Shown: one piece after another, positions 8,425-18,174 of the stretch | Layout of the letters: each line of letters opens with the position of its first letter | Position numbering within the stretch: position 1 is the first letter of the stretch | Assembly (NCBI GenBank): GCA_023512255.1 | Contig: JAILZY010000009.1 | Span: forward strand, 6,575 to 70,574 | DNA length: 64,000 nt | Direction of reading: 5' to 3' | Source: a bacterium | GTDB lineage: Bacteria > SZUA-182 > DTGQ01 | Translations under genes and position numbers: made by a program | The notes under the pieces: model-generated | Told to the model about the DNA's origin: nothing | The model's input: only the letters and a program-made list of their open reading frames with translations | Database searches by the model: none

Positions 8425-10563
8425 TCAACATAACCAGCATCTCACCCAGTGATCCTTTTCCCTCTCCAGCAATTCAGGGTTTTCCTCTCGGCACCGCTTC
8501 TCTGCCCGTGGGCAGCGAGGATAGAATCGACATCCCGGTGGCAAATTGATCGGCGAGGGCACATCTCCGCTCAAGGGGGGCTGTCTGCCCCGAAGTGAGG
8601 GATCGGTTACCGGATTGGAAGAGAGCAGGGCCAAAGTGTATGGATGGGCGGCTATTTTTACCAGCTTGTCAGCCGGCATCTGTTCCACGATCTGCCCTAG
8701 ATACATAATGGCGATTTTATGGGAAATATGCTCTACTACAGCAAGATTATGAGCAATAAAAAGATAGGAAAGATTCATCTCTTCCTGTAATTTTTGCAGC
8801 AGGTTGATAATCTGGGCCTGGATGGAAACATCAAGAGCCGACACTGCCTCGTCGCAGACGATAAATTCAGGGCTCAAGGCCAAAGCCCGAGCAATGCCGA
8901 TCCGCTGACGCTGTCCGCCGGAAAATTCATGGGGATAGCGGTTGATATAAGAAGGTGATAATCCGACCTTAGCAAAGAGATTTTCAACCAATGCCCGACG
9001 CTCGCGGCCGCGGGCGATTCCATGAGCAGTCAGGGCCTCTCCAACAATATTGCCTACGGTCAACCGCGGATTGAGCGAAGAGTAGGGATCTTGGAAAATG
9101 ATCTGCATTTTTTGTCGTATCTTCCGTAAAGCTTCTCCCTTGAGAGAATACAGAGAGGTCCCCTTAAACAAAACATCTCCCGAGGTTGGCTCCATAAGCC
9201 TCAGTATCAGCCGGCCAACCGTGGTTTTCCCACAGCCCGACTCACCCACAAGCCCCAGGGTCTGCCCATGATTAATGCTCAATGACAAGCCATCGACAGC
9301 CTTGACCACAGCCTTGGTTCTTCTCCAAAATCCACGCCTTATGGGAAAGAACTTCCGTAGGTTCCTGACCTCTATGATTTTCTCAAAAGATCTGGCTGGC
9401 GAATATGGTCCACTTCCTATAAGTGCTGATCCTCTATCATCTAAACGCTCACCCTCCACTAGTGCCAGTTGCCCATCCTTCTGCTGCCCCTGGCTATCTT
9501 CCTGTAGGGAGATAATAACCTTACCCTCCTTGCCATCATCCCTTGATGATGAGCAAGGGAGGCCTTTGATCCTGTCGCCACCAGCTTTGCTGACTCTCCA
9601 GCAGGCTACCCAGCGGTTTGAGTCAATCTGGACAAGATCTGGCTCCTCTTGTCGGCATCTTTGATCAGCCAAGGAACAGCGGGGCCAGAATTTACATCCT
9701 GGGGGAAAGTTCAAGGGATTTGGCACCTGTCCCTGAATAGCCTCAAGGCGCCGCCCCCGTCCCCCAAGACAAGGCAGTGAATGGAACAAGCCGATAGTAT
9801 AAGGGTGCAGAGGCTGTCTGAACAGCTCTTCGACAGTAGCCTGCTCAACTACCCGTGAGGCATACATTACCGCCACCTGATGGGCCATCTCGGCAATAAC
9901 ACCAAGGTCATGGGTGATCAGCAGAATAGACATTCCCATCTCCTGCTGCAATTGATAGAGGAGGTTGATGATCTGAGCCTGCATGGTTACATCTAGGGCT
10001 GTGGTAGGCTCATCGGCAATCAGCACCTGCGGGTTGCAGGCAATAGCCATGCCGATCATGGCTCGCTGTTTCATCCCTCCAGACATCTGATGAGGATATT
10101 CATCAATTCGAATCTGCGGTGAAGGGATACCGACCTTGGACATAATGTCGAGGGTACGCTCTCTGGCTTCGGCCCGGCTAAGCATTCGGTGGGTAATAAG
10201 GGTTTCCATGATCTGCTCTCCGATCCGAAAAACTGGATTCAAGGAGGTCATAGGCTCCTGGAAAATCATCCCGATATTGTTACCCCGCACCTTTTGCATC
10301 GCCTGCTCAGGCAGATCAAGGAGGTTCTTCCCCTGGAATATTACCTGGCCGCCGGCAATTCTCCCGGACGGCGGCTTGATTAGGCGCATGATCGAAAGCG
10401 AGGTAACGGTTTTTCCGCAGCCTGATTCCCCGATAATGCCAAGGGTTTCCCCGCGGGACAGGGTTAGATTGATCCCATCTACCGCCCTAATTTCACCTTG
10501 GGAAGTGCGAAAGTAGGTTTTAAGATTTTTGATTTCTAGTAAGATTTCCTTATCTTGGGACAT
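8425..10563 (-). CDS. Oligopeptide ABC transporter, fused double ATPase (OppD-OppF type)
   Basis: Cytoplasmic energy-coupling subunit with both ATPases in one 712-residue chain. The first domain (about 7-260) has Walker A GESGCGKT at 45-52 and signature MSGGMKQR; the second (about 395-650) has GESGCGKT near 437-444 and signature FSGGQRQR. Each is followed by the peptide-transporter C-terminal region with its cysteine cluster ([22 protein letters not shown]). The linker between them (about 330-390) is low-complexity and polar. Fusions of this kind occur in YejF and GsiA. It sits 29 bases after the second permease gene, completing a four-gene transporter operon. Confidence 0.93.
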   Translation of the reverse strand: MSQDKEILLEIKNLKTYFRTSQGEIRAVDGINLTLSRGETLGIIGESGCGKTVTSLSIMRLIKPPSGRIAGGQVIFQGKNLLDLPEQAMQKVRGNNIGMIFQEPMTSLNPVFRIGEQIMETLITHRMLSRAEARERTLDIMSKVGIPSPQIRIDEYPHQMSGGMKQRAMIGMAIACNPQVLIADEPTTALDVTMQAQIINLLYQLQQEMGMSILLITHDLGVIAEMAHQVAVMYASRVVEQATVEELFRQPLHPYTIGLFHSLPCLGGRGRRLEAIQGQVPNPLNFPPGCKFWPRCSLADQRCRQEEPDLVQIDSNRWVACWRVSKAGGDRIKGLPCSSSRDDGKEGKVIISLQEDSQGQQKDGQLALVEGERLDDRGSALIGSGPYSPARSFEKIIEVRNLRKFFPIRRGFWRRTKAVVKAVDGLSLSINHGQTLGLVGESGCGKTTVGRLILRLMEPTSGDVLFKGTSLYSLKGEALRKIRQKMQIIFQDPYSSLNPRLTVGNIVGEALTAHGIARGRERRALVENLFAKVGLSPSYINRYPHEFSGGQRQRIGIARALALSPEFIVCDEAVSALDVSIQAQIINLLQKLQEEMNLSYLFIAHNLAVVEHISHKIAIMYLGQIVEQMPADKLVKIAAHPYTLALLSSNPVTDPSLRGRQPPLSGDVPSPINLPPGCRFYPRCPRAEKRCREENPELLEREKDHWVRCWLC

Positions 10564-10592
10564 ATTCTCTTGCTTTAGCTATTTAATGCTCA

Positions 10593-11567
10593 TTATCGCT
10601 CTCGCAGCCTTGGGTTTAGTGCCTCGCGCAATCCTTCCCCGAACAGATTAAAGGCTAGTACCGTAAGCAGAATGGCTGTGCCAGAGGCAATAAACAGCCA
10701 GGGAGCATCAAAGATAAATTCCTTACCGTCAGATAGGATATTGCCCCAGGAGGCTGCCGGTGGAGGAACCCCAAAGCCGAGGAAGCTTAAGCTTGACTCG
10801 GTCAGGATGGCGCTAGCCACTTCAATGGTCGCTGTAACCAAAACTGGCGCGATGGCATTTGGGACCATATGAACAAACATAATTTTCAGCTTCGAGAGGC
10901 CAAGGGCCTCGGCCGCGACTACAAAATCCTGTTTTTTCAAAGCCAGAAATTCAGCCCGCACAAATCGGGCAATAGGTGGCCAACTGGTTAGCCCAATGAC
11001 TATCATGATGTTCCAGATACTAGGGGGCAGCAGAGCAACTACAGTCAGAATCAGAAAGAATGAGGGGAAGCAGAGCATAATGTCAACCACGCGCATGATG
11101 ATCGAATCAACATAGTAGCCTGAGTAGCCAGCCAGGGCCCCCAGAACGATACCCAGCACAACCGAAATGCCTACCGAGATAAACCCTACCAACAGGGATA
11201 CATGAGCCCCCTGAAGCATCCTGGCTAGGACATCCCGACCTAGCTTGTCAGTGCCCAAAAGGTAGATGCCAAATAGTGGGCGATCCTCTGGTGCCAGAAC
11301 AGACTCATTGGCTTTGGTTAGGGGAGGCTTTAGGGTATCGACCAGCCGGACCTTCTCTGGATCCATGATCGGCTGGCGGCCTTCAGTCAAAATAAGGCCA
11401 GCAGCAGCAATAAAGAAAAAAATGGACAAAAGGCCTAGTCCCCAAAGAGCCAGGGAATTGGTCCTAAGTTGCCTCCACAGGTCCCTCAGGCCACTAACCT
11501 GGGGAAGCAGCAACTCTTGCTCTGGCTGCGGAGCGGAAAGATTAACTGATGATCCATTTTTTTCCAT
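10593..11567 (-). CDS. Oligopeptide ABC transporter permease (OppC/DppC/YejE family)
   Basis: Inner-membrane permease of 324 residues with the family's hydrophilic N-terminal arm (LRDLWRQLRTNSLALWGLGLL), one early membrane segment and five in the BPD_transp_1 core (about 120-315). The EAA loop, which contacts the ATPase, is visible as FVVAAEALGLSKLKIMFVHMVPN, followed by LSFLGFGVPPPAASWGNIL, a hallmark of OppC-type proteins. It pairs with the upstream OppB-type permease to form the channel. Gaps are 62 bases upstream and 29 downstream. Confidence 0.92.
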   Translation of the reverse strand: MEKNGSSVNLSAPQPEQELLLPQVSGLRDLWRQLRTNSLALWGLGLLSIFFFIAAAGLILTEGRQPIMDPEKVRLVDTLKPPLTKANESVLAPEDRPLFGIYLLGTDKLGRDVLARMLQGAHVSLLVGFISVGISVVLGIVLGALAGYSGYYVDSIIMRVVDIMLCFPSFFLILTVVALLPPSIWNIMIVIGLTSWPPIARFVRAEFLALKKQDFVVAAEALGLSKLKIMFVHMVPNAIAPVLVTATIEVASAILTESSLSFLGFGVPPPAASWGNILSDGKEFIFDAPWLFIASGTAILLTVLAFNLFGEGLREALNPRLRER

Positions 11568-11629
11568 GATTATTAAAACCTATTAATATATTTTATATAA
11601 TATGTTCTTCATCTAAAGTGCTTATTTTC

Positions 11630-12607
11630 TTAGCCTTTCGATTCCGAGATTAGGGAAATTCTCGGGTCAACCACCATATATAGGAGGTCAGAAATAAAGG
11701 TGCCAACCAGGACCAGACAAGCGGCGATAAAGTTTAGACTCAGGATAAGTGGATAGTCTCTGGCCAAGATAGCGTCATAGCCAAGTCTTCCCATACCCGG
11801 CCAGGAAAAAATTGATTCGATAATAACTGATCCTCCGATCAGACCAGGCAGGGTCAACCCAAACATGGTAACAAAGGGAAGCAGAGCATTGCGCAGAGCG
11901 TGCTTGTAGTAAACCGTATCCGGCGGCAATCCCTTGGCCAGGGCAGTGCGAACATAATCCTGCTCGATGACCTCAAGCATCTGGCTCCTTACATATCGGG
12001 ACAGAATGGCTATTCCCCCTATGGCGCTCAAGACCGAGGGCAGTACCAGGTGCCAGATGCGGTCGTTGATCAGATACCACCAGCTTACTGATTCTCGACC
12101 GAAGGTCTGCAATCCGATTACCGGCACGTTAAAGACTTTGACTATGAAGATGATCAACACATAAGCCAGAAAGAAGGATGGCAGAGAAATGAAAAAATAA
12201 GAAAAGAAGGTGGTCGAGCGGTCGAAAAGAGACTGGCGACGCAGCGCAGCCTGGATTCCAAGAGGGAAAGCCAGACACCAGGTCAGCAGGGTTCCTACCA
12301 GAAAGAGTGGCAGGCTGTTGAGAAATCGTTCCGTGATTTTTTTCAATACCGGCTGATTATCTTTATATGATCGCAGCTCATTAGTGAATAGCTTTTTATA
12401 AAACAGGTAATACTGAACGGGCAAAGGTTTGTCAAGGTCAAAGGCCTTGCGCAGCCGCTGAATATCCTCTTGGGTAAATTTAGGATTCAGCGGGTCAATT
12501 TCTGATGGATCTCCAGGGGCAAGCATCACCACACTGAATGAAATTATGGAAATAAAAAATAAGGTGATTAATTTTTCAACCAGACTTTTGGCCCAAAAAG
12601 AAAACAT
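11630..12607 (-). CDS. Oligopeptide ABC transporter permease (OppB/DppB/YejB family)
   Basis: Inner-membrane permease, 325 residues. It starts with the OppB-type first membrane segment and the APGDP motif (SVVMLAPGDPSEID), then a long periplasmic loop, then the transport core with the EAA loop (DYVRTALAKGLPPDTVYYKHALRNALLPFVT) and the usual IFSWPGMGRLGYDAILARDYPL tail. It lies 65 bases after the binding-protein gene and 62 before the OppC-type permease on the same strand. Substrate is probably di- or oligopeptides; the sequence alone does not narrow this. Confidence 0.92.
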   Translation of the reverse strand: MFSFWAKSLVEKLITLFFISIISFSVVMLAPGDPSEIDPLNPKFTQEDIQRLRKAFDLDKPLPVQYYLFYKKLFTNELRSYKDNQPVLKKITERFLNSLPLFLVGTLLTWCLAFPLGIQAALRRQSLFDRSTTFFSYFFISLPSFFLAYVLIIFIVKVFNVPVIGLQTFGRESVSWWYLINDRIWHLVLPSVLSAIGGIAILSRYVRSQMLEVIEQDYVRTALAKGLPPDTVYYKHALRNALLPFVTMFGLTLPGLIGGSVIIESIFSWPGMGRLGYDAILARDYPLILSLNFIAACLVLVGTFISDLLYMVVDPRISLISESKG

Positions 12608-12672
12608 GGCTCTTGTCTCTCCTGCCTCCTTGGTTATTATTTTATGCTTATTATTTTACTAAAATTTTATTT

Positions 12673-14871
12673 TTATTCAAACCCTGTACTAAAGACCGGA
12701 TCTTGTGGAAATTTGATCCACTTGTTAAAATAAAAGCTATAGTTACCCGTTTTCGTAGGGGTAATTCTCTTGATGATTTCCCGCCCTTGATCATCCCTTT
12801 CCAGGATAGCGATTTTTTTATCTAACAGGGCTGTCCAGCGTCCGACATAGAGGAAAGTATAGGGCTGATCATCGTAAATAATTTCATGTAATTTATGACA
12901 ATATTCAATCTGTTTTTTCTCGTCATACTCTTGGCGAATTTTGAGAATCAAATCATCGGCCTGAGGGTTGTTATAGCCAACGAAATTGAGCTGATAATTT
13001 CCCGACTGACTGGAGTGCCAGATCTGATATAGATCAGGCTCAATTCCCATGCTCCATCCTAGCACCACAGCATCGAAATTGCCCACATTGATATGCTTTT
13101 CCAGAAAGACCGACCATTCCACACGATCCGCAGAGACCTTCATCCCAAGCTTTTTCCAAGCATTCTGAGCAATGATCAAAATAGCCTCACGGTAAGGATT
13201 CCCATTATTAGTAATAATGCTGAACTCAAAATATTTCCCGCCCTTGCGCAAAAAGCCCTGCTCGTCACGCTCCCAGCCTGCTTCTCGCAAAAGCTGCAAT
13301 GCCCCATCAGGATCATAGGGCAGTGGCTTGACCTCATGGTTATAAAACTCTGTCTGCTTGAGAAAAGGGCCGGTGGTAGCCTCTCCCTCTCCATAGAGCA
13401 CATATTGGATAATATCTGGAATATTAATAGCCATGGTCAAGGCCTTTCTTACCCTTTTATCCTGAAAAAGCTCGCGACGCAGATTATAGCCGATGTAGGT
13501 ATAGCTGAAGGAGAGGCCGGAAAAATTTTGAAACCTGCTGTCTTTCTTTAGCCGATTAACCTGATGGACCCGAGCTTCGTAATGATCGGTTGCTCCGGCA
13601 TAAAATTCAAGCTCCTGCGTCAGCATATCCGGTATCACTCGCCAGATAAATTCCCGGTAGTGGGGTGCACCTTCCCAATAATTTTCATTTCTGACCAGTT
13701 TGATATACTGATCGGAACGCCACTCAACAAAGGTAAATGGACCTGTACCTATGGGCCGCAGTTTGTTAAAATCGCTTTGGCGCATAGTAAATTCAGCCGG
13801 ATCAAGGTTTTTTCCCCGAGCCTCCCTGGCCAGGCTTTCCTTGTTGAGCAGATGCTCTGGCAATATGCCAATCCCCCAGGCAGTAATTGCCGGCTGAAAC
13901 AGCCGTTTATAGGTAATTTTCACCCGGTATTTATCGAGCACTTCCAGTGTCTTGACTGGCTCAAAATCAGGTATCCGGGGTGAGCGGTTAGCAGGATCCA
14001 TGATTGACTCGTAGGTAAACCGCACATCATCGGCATCAAATTCATGCCCATCGGAAAATCTTACCCCACGGCGGAGATTGAAGATAATAACCGGATTATG
14101 TTCAACCACTGGTAGATACTGGCTCAGATAGGCTGTCCGGCGCTCAGGCGTATCGTAGACAGGAGGGTCGATGGCTAAATAAGGTGAAAGCCGTTTCTGA
14201 TTGAAATACCCACTACCCAGCAGGGGCTCAAGCTGAGTGAAAAAATCCTGATTCACCTCGCGCAAGGTAGCCTTAATTCGCGCTGGATAGCGAATGCTAA
14301 CTTTGATCTTGATCTCCTTACCCTCACCCCCCTGTTCATTTGCTTCCTGCTCGGATACGACCCTCTCTTCGGTGCATGGGGGCAGAATATCAAGATGATC
14401 TATGTTTCTTAGGAAGGAATTCTCCGGCTGAGGAGATGAGGCCGCTCTTTCAATAGCTTCCTTTACCGCCTCAGGGGTTGAAAGCCCTTTGCTGATCCAA
14501 ACAGGATCGTCATTAACTACAAAGTAAACCTCTTCATAAATTTTCCAATCCGTAGCTAGACGGCCTCGCAGTTTAAGATTCTCATCTCGATCGATCAAGC
14601 CATCGAATATCTTTTCGCAGATTTCGCTACTGGCTGAGTCAGCATTCAAGATAGGATTGATTATGGCCACATCGCCAATCGAAGCAGAAATATATTGGGT
14701 AAGCCGTTGTGGATTGCCTCTAGTCTGATGATCATAATTTGGAACCCAGAAATATGACTGGACCAGAATGGCCAAAACCACTGCTGGCAGAATGATTAAT
14801 ATCCGTTTGGCAATTGCACCACTCATCGACTTTTGAGAATTTTTCCCCCTCTTCAGCCCAGGGCTTACCAT
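12673..14871 (-). CDS. Oligopeptide-type ABC transporter substrate-binding protein with an inserted segment
   Basis: Extracytoplasmic solute-binding protein of family 5 that delivers peptides to the permeases encoded just downstream. An N-terminal membrane segment (IAKRILIILPAVVLAILVQSYFWV, about 20-45) anchors or exports it. Family motifs include NLRRGVRFSDGHEFDADDVRFTYE, GTGPFTFVEW and VRKALTMAI. At 732 residues it is longer than the usual 500-600: about 130 extra residues (about 125-260) split the conserved region before the RRGVRFSDG strand. The start is uncertain; a second ATG at 14826 (MSGAIAKR) has a purine-rich stretch upstream and may be the real one. First gene of the transporter operon. 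Confidence 0.9.
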   Translation of the reverse strand: MVSPGLKRGKNSQKSMSGAIAKRILIILPAVVLAILVQSYFWVPNYDHQTRGNPQRLTQYISASIGDVAIINPILNADSASSEICEKIFDGLIDRDENLKLRGRLATDWKIYEEVYFVVNDDPVWISKGLSTPEAVKEAIERAASSPQPENSFLRNIDHLDILPPCTEERVVSEQEANEQGGEGKEIKIKVSIRYPARIKATLREVNQDFFTQLEPLLGSGYFNQKRLSPYLAIDPPVYDTPERRTAYLSQYLPVVEHNPVIIFNLRRGVRFSDGHEFDADDVRFTYESIMDPANRSPRIPDFEPVKTLEVLDKYRVKITYKRLFQPAITAWGIGILPEHLLNKESLAREARGKNLDPAEFTMRQSDFNKLRPIGTGPFTFVEWRSDQYIKLVRNENYWEGAPHYREFIWRVIPDMLTQELEFYAGATDHYEARVHQVNRLKKDSRFQNFSGLSFSYTYIGYNLRRELFQDKRVRKALTMAINIPDIIQYVLYGEGEATTGPFLKQTEFYNHEVKPLPYDPDGALQLLREAGWERDEQGFLRKGGKYFEFSIITNNGNPYREAILIIAQNAWKKLGMKVSADRVEWSVFLEKHINVGNFDAVVLGWSMGIEPDLYQIWHSSQSGNYQLNFVGYNNPQADDLILKIRQEYDEKKQIEYCHKLHEIIYDDQPYTFLYVGRWTALLDKKIAILERDDQGREIIKRITPTKTGNYSFYFNKWIKFPQDPVFSTGFE

Positions 14872-15420
14872 GTTGTTGGTTCACCAGAGCTGAAAGGACC
14901 AATGTTCACTGATAATAAATAACTCTATTGTAGATAACTTATTCCCAAAAGTCAAAATAATTCCAGCAATTATCTTGACAGTGTCAGATTTTCTTCTAGG
15001 TTCCGGCGCTTCAAGATCTTCTAACCAGGCTCTTCTTCCCACTCCAAAAAAGTTAATTCGCCTATCCCCCCTACTGGCTGGAGCTTGCTAGAATTTAGGC
15101 CGGCCGCTGCCGGAAGATAATAGCGCTCAGATATTCGCGCTGCGCGCCGTGGGGGGGCTAACCCTGCCTGATGTGCTTAATCAGTGAGATACCAGCCCTG
15201 TGCGCCCGAGGGTAGGACCCTGACAAGGTGGCCACTGTGGGGCACTCTATCACCAGCGCTGCGCCCGAGGGTAGAAACCTGATGCTGCGGCGGCAAAGCT
15301 ACTTTCCCTGCTGCTTTGGTGCAGTTTGGTTTTAGCTAGTCGCCAATACCTTGGCAGGATGCTTTCCCTGAGGTGCAGTCTACAAGACAGCTCAAGCCGC
15401 GATGAGGCCCCGCAGCTTTC
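14872..15420. other. 549-base spacer, GC-rich in its second half, with internal duplications
   Basis: No ORF I can support. About 15060-15420 is far more GC-rich than other spacers here. GCGCCCGAGGGTA occurs at 15202-15214 and 15261-15273 within longer imperfect copies, and the 3' end of secG is duplicated at 15299-15329. It could hold a structured RNA, but I matched none to RNase P, 6S, SRP or tmRNA signatures. Confidence 0.5.
15299..15329 (-). repeat. Detached copy of the secG 3' end including its stop
   Basis: About 31 bases nearly identical to 15421-15448, the last codons and TAG stop of secG. On the minus strand the copy reads APKQQGK-stop against PQQQGK-stop in the gene. It lies about 120 bases downstream of the real gene end, so it is a local duplication. 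Confidence 0.7.
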
Positions 15421-15885
15421 CTACTTTCCCTGCTGCTGTGGTGCAGTTGCTGGAGTTTGCTGGATCGGTGCTGCCGGCTGCTGTGCAGATGGAGCCGGAA
15501 TCTGCACCGGGGCGGATGATTGTTTTGGTGATGGAGCCGCAGGCTGCCCTGGCTGAGACTCAGGTTTAGCCGAAGGTGAGGGCTGCGCTGGCATTTTTGG
15601 AGACGCGGCCTGCTCTCCAGACTGAGGAGTAACATCTTGAATCAGAGACCTTTGCCTGTTCGATGACAGAACAGCCAGAGAAAGGGAGGTTAACATAAAA
15701 ATCACCGCGCAGACCACGGTTGTTTTTTCCAAAAATCCTGCCGCACCCTGGCTTCCAAAAGCCGTTTGACTTGATCCGCCGCCAAACACAGCTCCCATTT
15801 CACTTCCCTTGCCGGACTGTAAAATAATTACCAGAATCATGATCACACTGACAATCAGATGAATAGCAATAAGGACACTATACAT
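15421..15885 (-). CDS. secG: Preprotein translocase subunit SecG with a long proline/glutamine-rich tail
   Basis: Small inner-membrane subunit of the SecYEG channel. The first 75 residues are typical: one membrane segment (VLIAIHLIVSVIMILVIILQ), the conserved SGKGSEMGAVFGGGSSQTAFGS loop, and a second segment (VVCAVIFMLTSLSLAVL). The remaining 75 or so residues are a Pro/Ala/Gln/Ser-rich, probably disordered tail, longer than in most SecG proteins. Its 3' end is duplicated downstream. It lies between two transport operons on the same strand but far enough from both to have its own promoter. Confidence 0.93.
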   Translation of the reverse strand: MYSVLIAIHLIVSVIMILVIILQSGKGSEMGAVFGGGSSQTAFGSQGAAGFLEKTTVVCAVIFMLTSLSLAVLSSNRQRSLIQDVTPQSGEQAASPKMPAQPSPSAKPESQPGQPAAPSPKQSSAPVQIPAPSAQQPAAPIQQTPATAPQQQGK

Positions 15886-16081
15886 ATTTTTATCCTTCCA
15901 TTGAATGTAACGTTAATCAGCTTTGAATTATATTGTATTATTGACCATTCAATCCCCAAAAAGCACTCTTCATAATACCAGATTTTAACTTGTTTTTCCA
16001 GCAGAATTTTTTTGGCTTGCCGAAAGAGATTATCCCCGCATTTTCTACTACATTTTCTGCACCAGCCAGGCCAAATAAGGT

Positions 16082-16153
16082 AGTGCCCAGTCATATCGTA
16101 GGGGTAGTGCCCAGTTATATCGAAGGGTATGGCCTAGTCATATCGAAGGGTAT
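16082..16153. repeat. Three 24-bp tandem units overlapping the permease stop codon
   Basis: Units at 16082-16105, 16106-16129 and 16130-16153 share the core TATATCGAAGGGTA or TCATATCGTAGGGGT. The third unit contains the last codons and stop of the ABC permease gene; the other two extend downstream of it. The stop TAG is not kept in the outer copies. Confidence 0.75.
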
Positions 16154-17321
16154 GGGTTGGATCCTGCTTCGCAGCCAGGATAGCAGGATACGTTCCAAAG
16201 ACAATGCCGATAAAGGAGGCGATAACCAAAGAGATGAGAAGTAATTTGAAAGAAAAAACAGGAGCAAATTGGGATAAATAACTAATCAATTTTGATCCAA
16301 AAAATCCTAGAATAGCACCGCCAAAGGCGCCAAATATGCATAAAAGTATAGACTCAACCATAAACTGGAGCATAATCGATTTTTGGGTTGCTCCTAAGGC
16401 TCTGCGGATCCCTACCTCTTTTAGCCTTTCCGTAACTGAGACCAGCATAATATTCAGAATGCCGATCCCGCCAACTAGTAGTGAAATACTGCTGATTGCC
16501 CAAAGGACGTATTCGAATATTTTGACAAATTTTTCCTGGGTTTTAAGAAGCTGCCGCTGGCTTTCTATTTCAAAGGAGGCTTCATCTCCGTATCGGGTTT
16601 GAAAGAATTGGCGAAGCTCAGCTATGGCCTTATTAGTATCCTGGGCATGGATATAGAGTGCGCTGAGCTCATCAGCATGAAAAAGACGCTGGACAAAAGG
16701 TAAGGGGACGAGGATTTCTCGCTCTATATTAATCATTCCAATTATTAGTCTTTTAGGTTTGCTCAAGGTGCCAATGACCTTAAATTGATACCCCTGAATG
16801 GGAAGAGATTGGCCCAGCGGGGATTGGTCGTCAAAAATAAAGTCGGCTACCTCGCTTCCAACCAGACAATATTGATTTTGAGACTCAAGATCGAAATTGG
16901 AAATAAGCCTTCCGCTGTTAACTTTAACCTTGAACATCTCCTGGTATGATGGGGTAATTCCCACTACGGCGAAGCTTTCCGAATCTCCCTTGCGGTAGAA
17001 CGAGGCTTGCTCCTTAACCACAGGGGAGACGATTGAAATCGAAGGGCACTCTTGCCTGATGGCTTCAACATCCTTAAGTGACAGCTTGGCACTTTTAAGC
17101 CTTGCCCCCCTTGGGGAGGTAGCCTTTGGCTGGACACTAAGAATATCCGCCCCGAGCTCTTGAATACTCTCTATAGTTGCCCGTCTGGCCCCCTCGCCTA
17201 TCGAATACATGAGAGAAAAGGATCCAATACCAATGACAATACCTAAAATTGAAAGGATAGAACGCAAGCGATGGCTCCAGAGGCTATGCCAGGCAGTATC
17301 AATAAGGTCATAGGTCAGCAC
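16134..17321 (-). CDS. MacB-type ABC exporter permease (FtsX family)
   Basis: Inner-membrane subunit of a tripartite export system. Architecture is that of MacB's membrane part without its ATPase: TM1 near 20-40 (RLRSILSILGIVIGIGSFSLMYSIGEG), a periplasmic MacB_PCD domain of about 210 residues, then three membrane segments in the FtsX domain (about 270-385), including GIGILNIMLVSVTERLKEVGIRRALGAT. The ATPase is encoded separately and upstream, 157 bases away. Together with the adaptor and TolC-like channel genes it forms a four-gene unit that probably exports a peptide, lipid or small molecule. Confidence 0.92.
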   Translation of the reverse strand: MLTYDLIDTAWHSLWSHRLRSILSILGIVIGIGSFSLMYSIGEGARRATIESIQELGADILSVQPKATSPRGARLKSAKLSLKDVEAIRQECPSISIVSPVVKEQASFYRKGDSESFAVVGITPSYQEMFKVKVNSGRLISNFDLESQNQYCLVGSEVADFIFDDQSPLGQSLPIQGYQFKVIGTLSKPKRLIIGMINIEREILVPLPFVQRLFHADELSALYIHAQDTNKAIAELRQFFQTRYGDEASFEIESQRQLLKTQEKFVKIFEYVLWAISSISLLVGGIGILNIMLVSVTERLKEVGIRRALGATQKSIMLQFMVESILLCIFGAFGGAILGFFGSKLISYLSQFAPVFSFKLLLISLVIASFIGIVFGTYPAILAAKQDPTHTLRYD

Positions 17322-17478
17322 ACCTCAAAACCCTCCAGTAAATAAGGCTTCTCTGCCTCCCCACCTTGCGCTTTCCTCATCTGGTGCTTATCTCTCTTCG
17401 GTGTTTCCCTCTCTGGTAAATTTTCTATAATTTTTTTATAATTCGCCTCATCAGCTGTAATTTGCCTCATCAATTTGA

Positions 17479-18174
17479 TTATGACTCCTTTAAGATTTGG
17501 CCATCTTTTATATAAATTGTGCGATCTGCATAAGTAGCTAATTTTTGATCATGAGTAACCATGATAATGGTCATACCACGCTTATGGAGTTCTTTCATAA
17601 TGTTCATGATCTCAAAACCAGTTTTGCTATCCAGGTTTCCGGTCGGCTCATCGGCCAGGAGCAGAGAGGGTTGAGCAGCCAAGGCGCGAGCAATAGCCAC
17701 CCGCTGCTGTTCGCCTCCAGAGAGTTCAGCCGGACGCCGATGCCCTTTGCCGGTCAGGCCAACCTGATCGAGCATCTGGTTAACAATCGCTTTGCGTTCT
17801 GAGGGCTGAATTTGTTGATATACTAGGGGCAGCTCCACATTACGCCAGGCTGAAAATCGAGGCAAGAGATTGAAGGATTGAAAGATAAAGCCGAATTCTC
17901 GATTGCGAAGATGGGAAAGCTGGTTATCATTGAGCTGGTTTACATTTTTGCCCCGAAAATAGTAGGTGCCCGATACCCCTGATCGATCAAGGCATCCGAT
18001 AAGGTTAAGGAGGGTTGTTTTCCCTGAACCCGAAGCACCCATAATAATCAGAAATTCGCCCTTTGAAACCACAAGATCAATCTCCTTCAGTATAGGGAAG
18101 ATTATTCCTGCGCTGCGGTAAACTTTAGAAACTTTTATCATTTTGACAAGCACTTCGCTCTCTTTAGGCACCAT
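17479..18174 (-). CDS. ABC exporter ATPase (MacB/LolD family)
   Basis: Cytoplasmic ATPase of 231 residues for the MacB-type permease encoded next. It has Walker A MGASGSGKTT (about 45-54), Q-loop FGFIFQSFNLLPRFS, signature ELSGGEQQR, Walker B LLLADEPTGNLDS and the switch histidine in IIMVTHDQ. The ADEPTGNLDSKTG form is diagnostic of the MacB/LolD group. Its start overlaps the end of the adaptor gene by 11 bases, a sign of translational coupling. Confidence 0.93.
   Translation of the reverse strand: MVPKESEVLVKMIKVSKVYRSAGIIFPILKEIDLVVSKGEFLIIMGASGSGKTTLLNLIGCLDRSGVSGTYYFRGKNVNQLNDNQLSHLRNREFGFIFQSFNLLPRFSAWRNVELPLVYQQIQPSERKAIVNQMLDQVGLTGKGHRRPAELSGGEQQRVAIARALAAQPSLLLADEPTGNLDSKTGFEIMNIMKELHKRGMTIIMVTHDQKLATYADRTIYIKDGQILKES

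Noticed and set aside
14872-15420. Structured RNA (RNase P, SRP, 6S or tmRNA) in the GC-rich spacer after secG
   Set aside because: None of the conserved core sequences of these RNAs could be found on either strand; duplications explain the apparent order.
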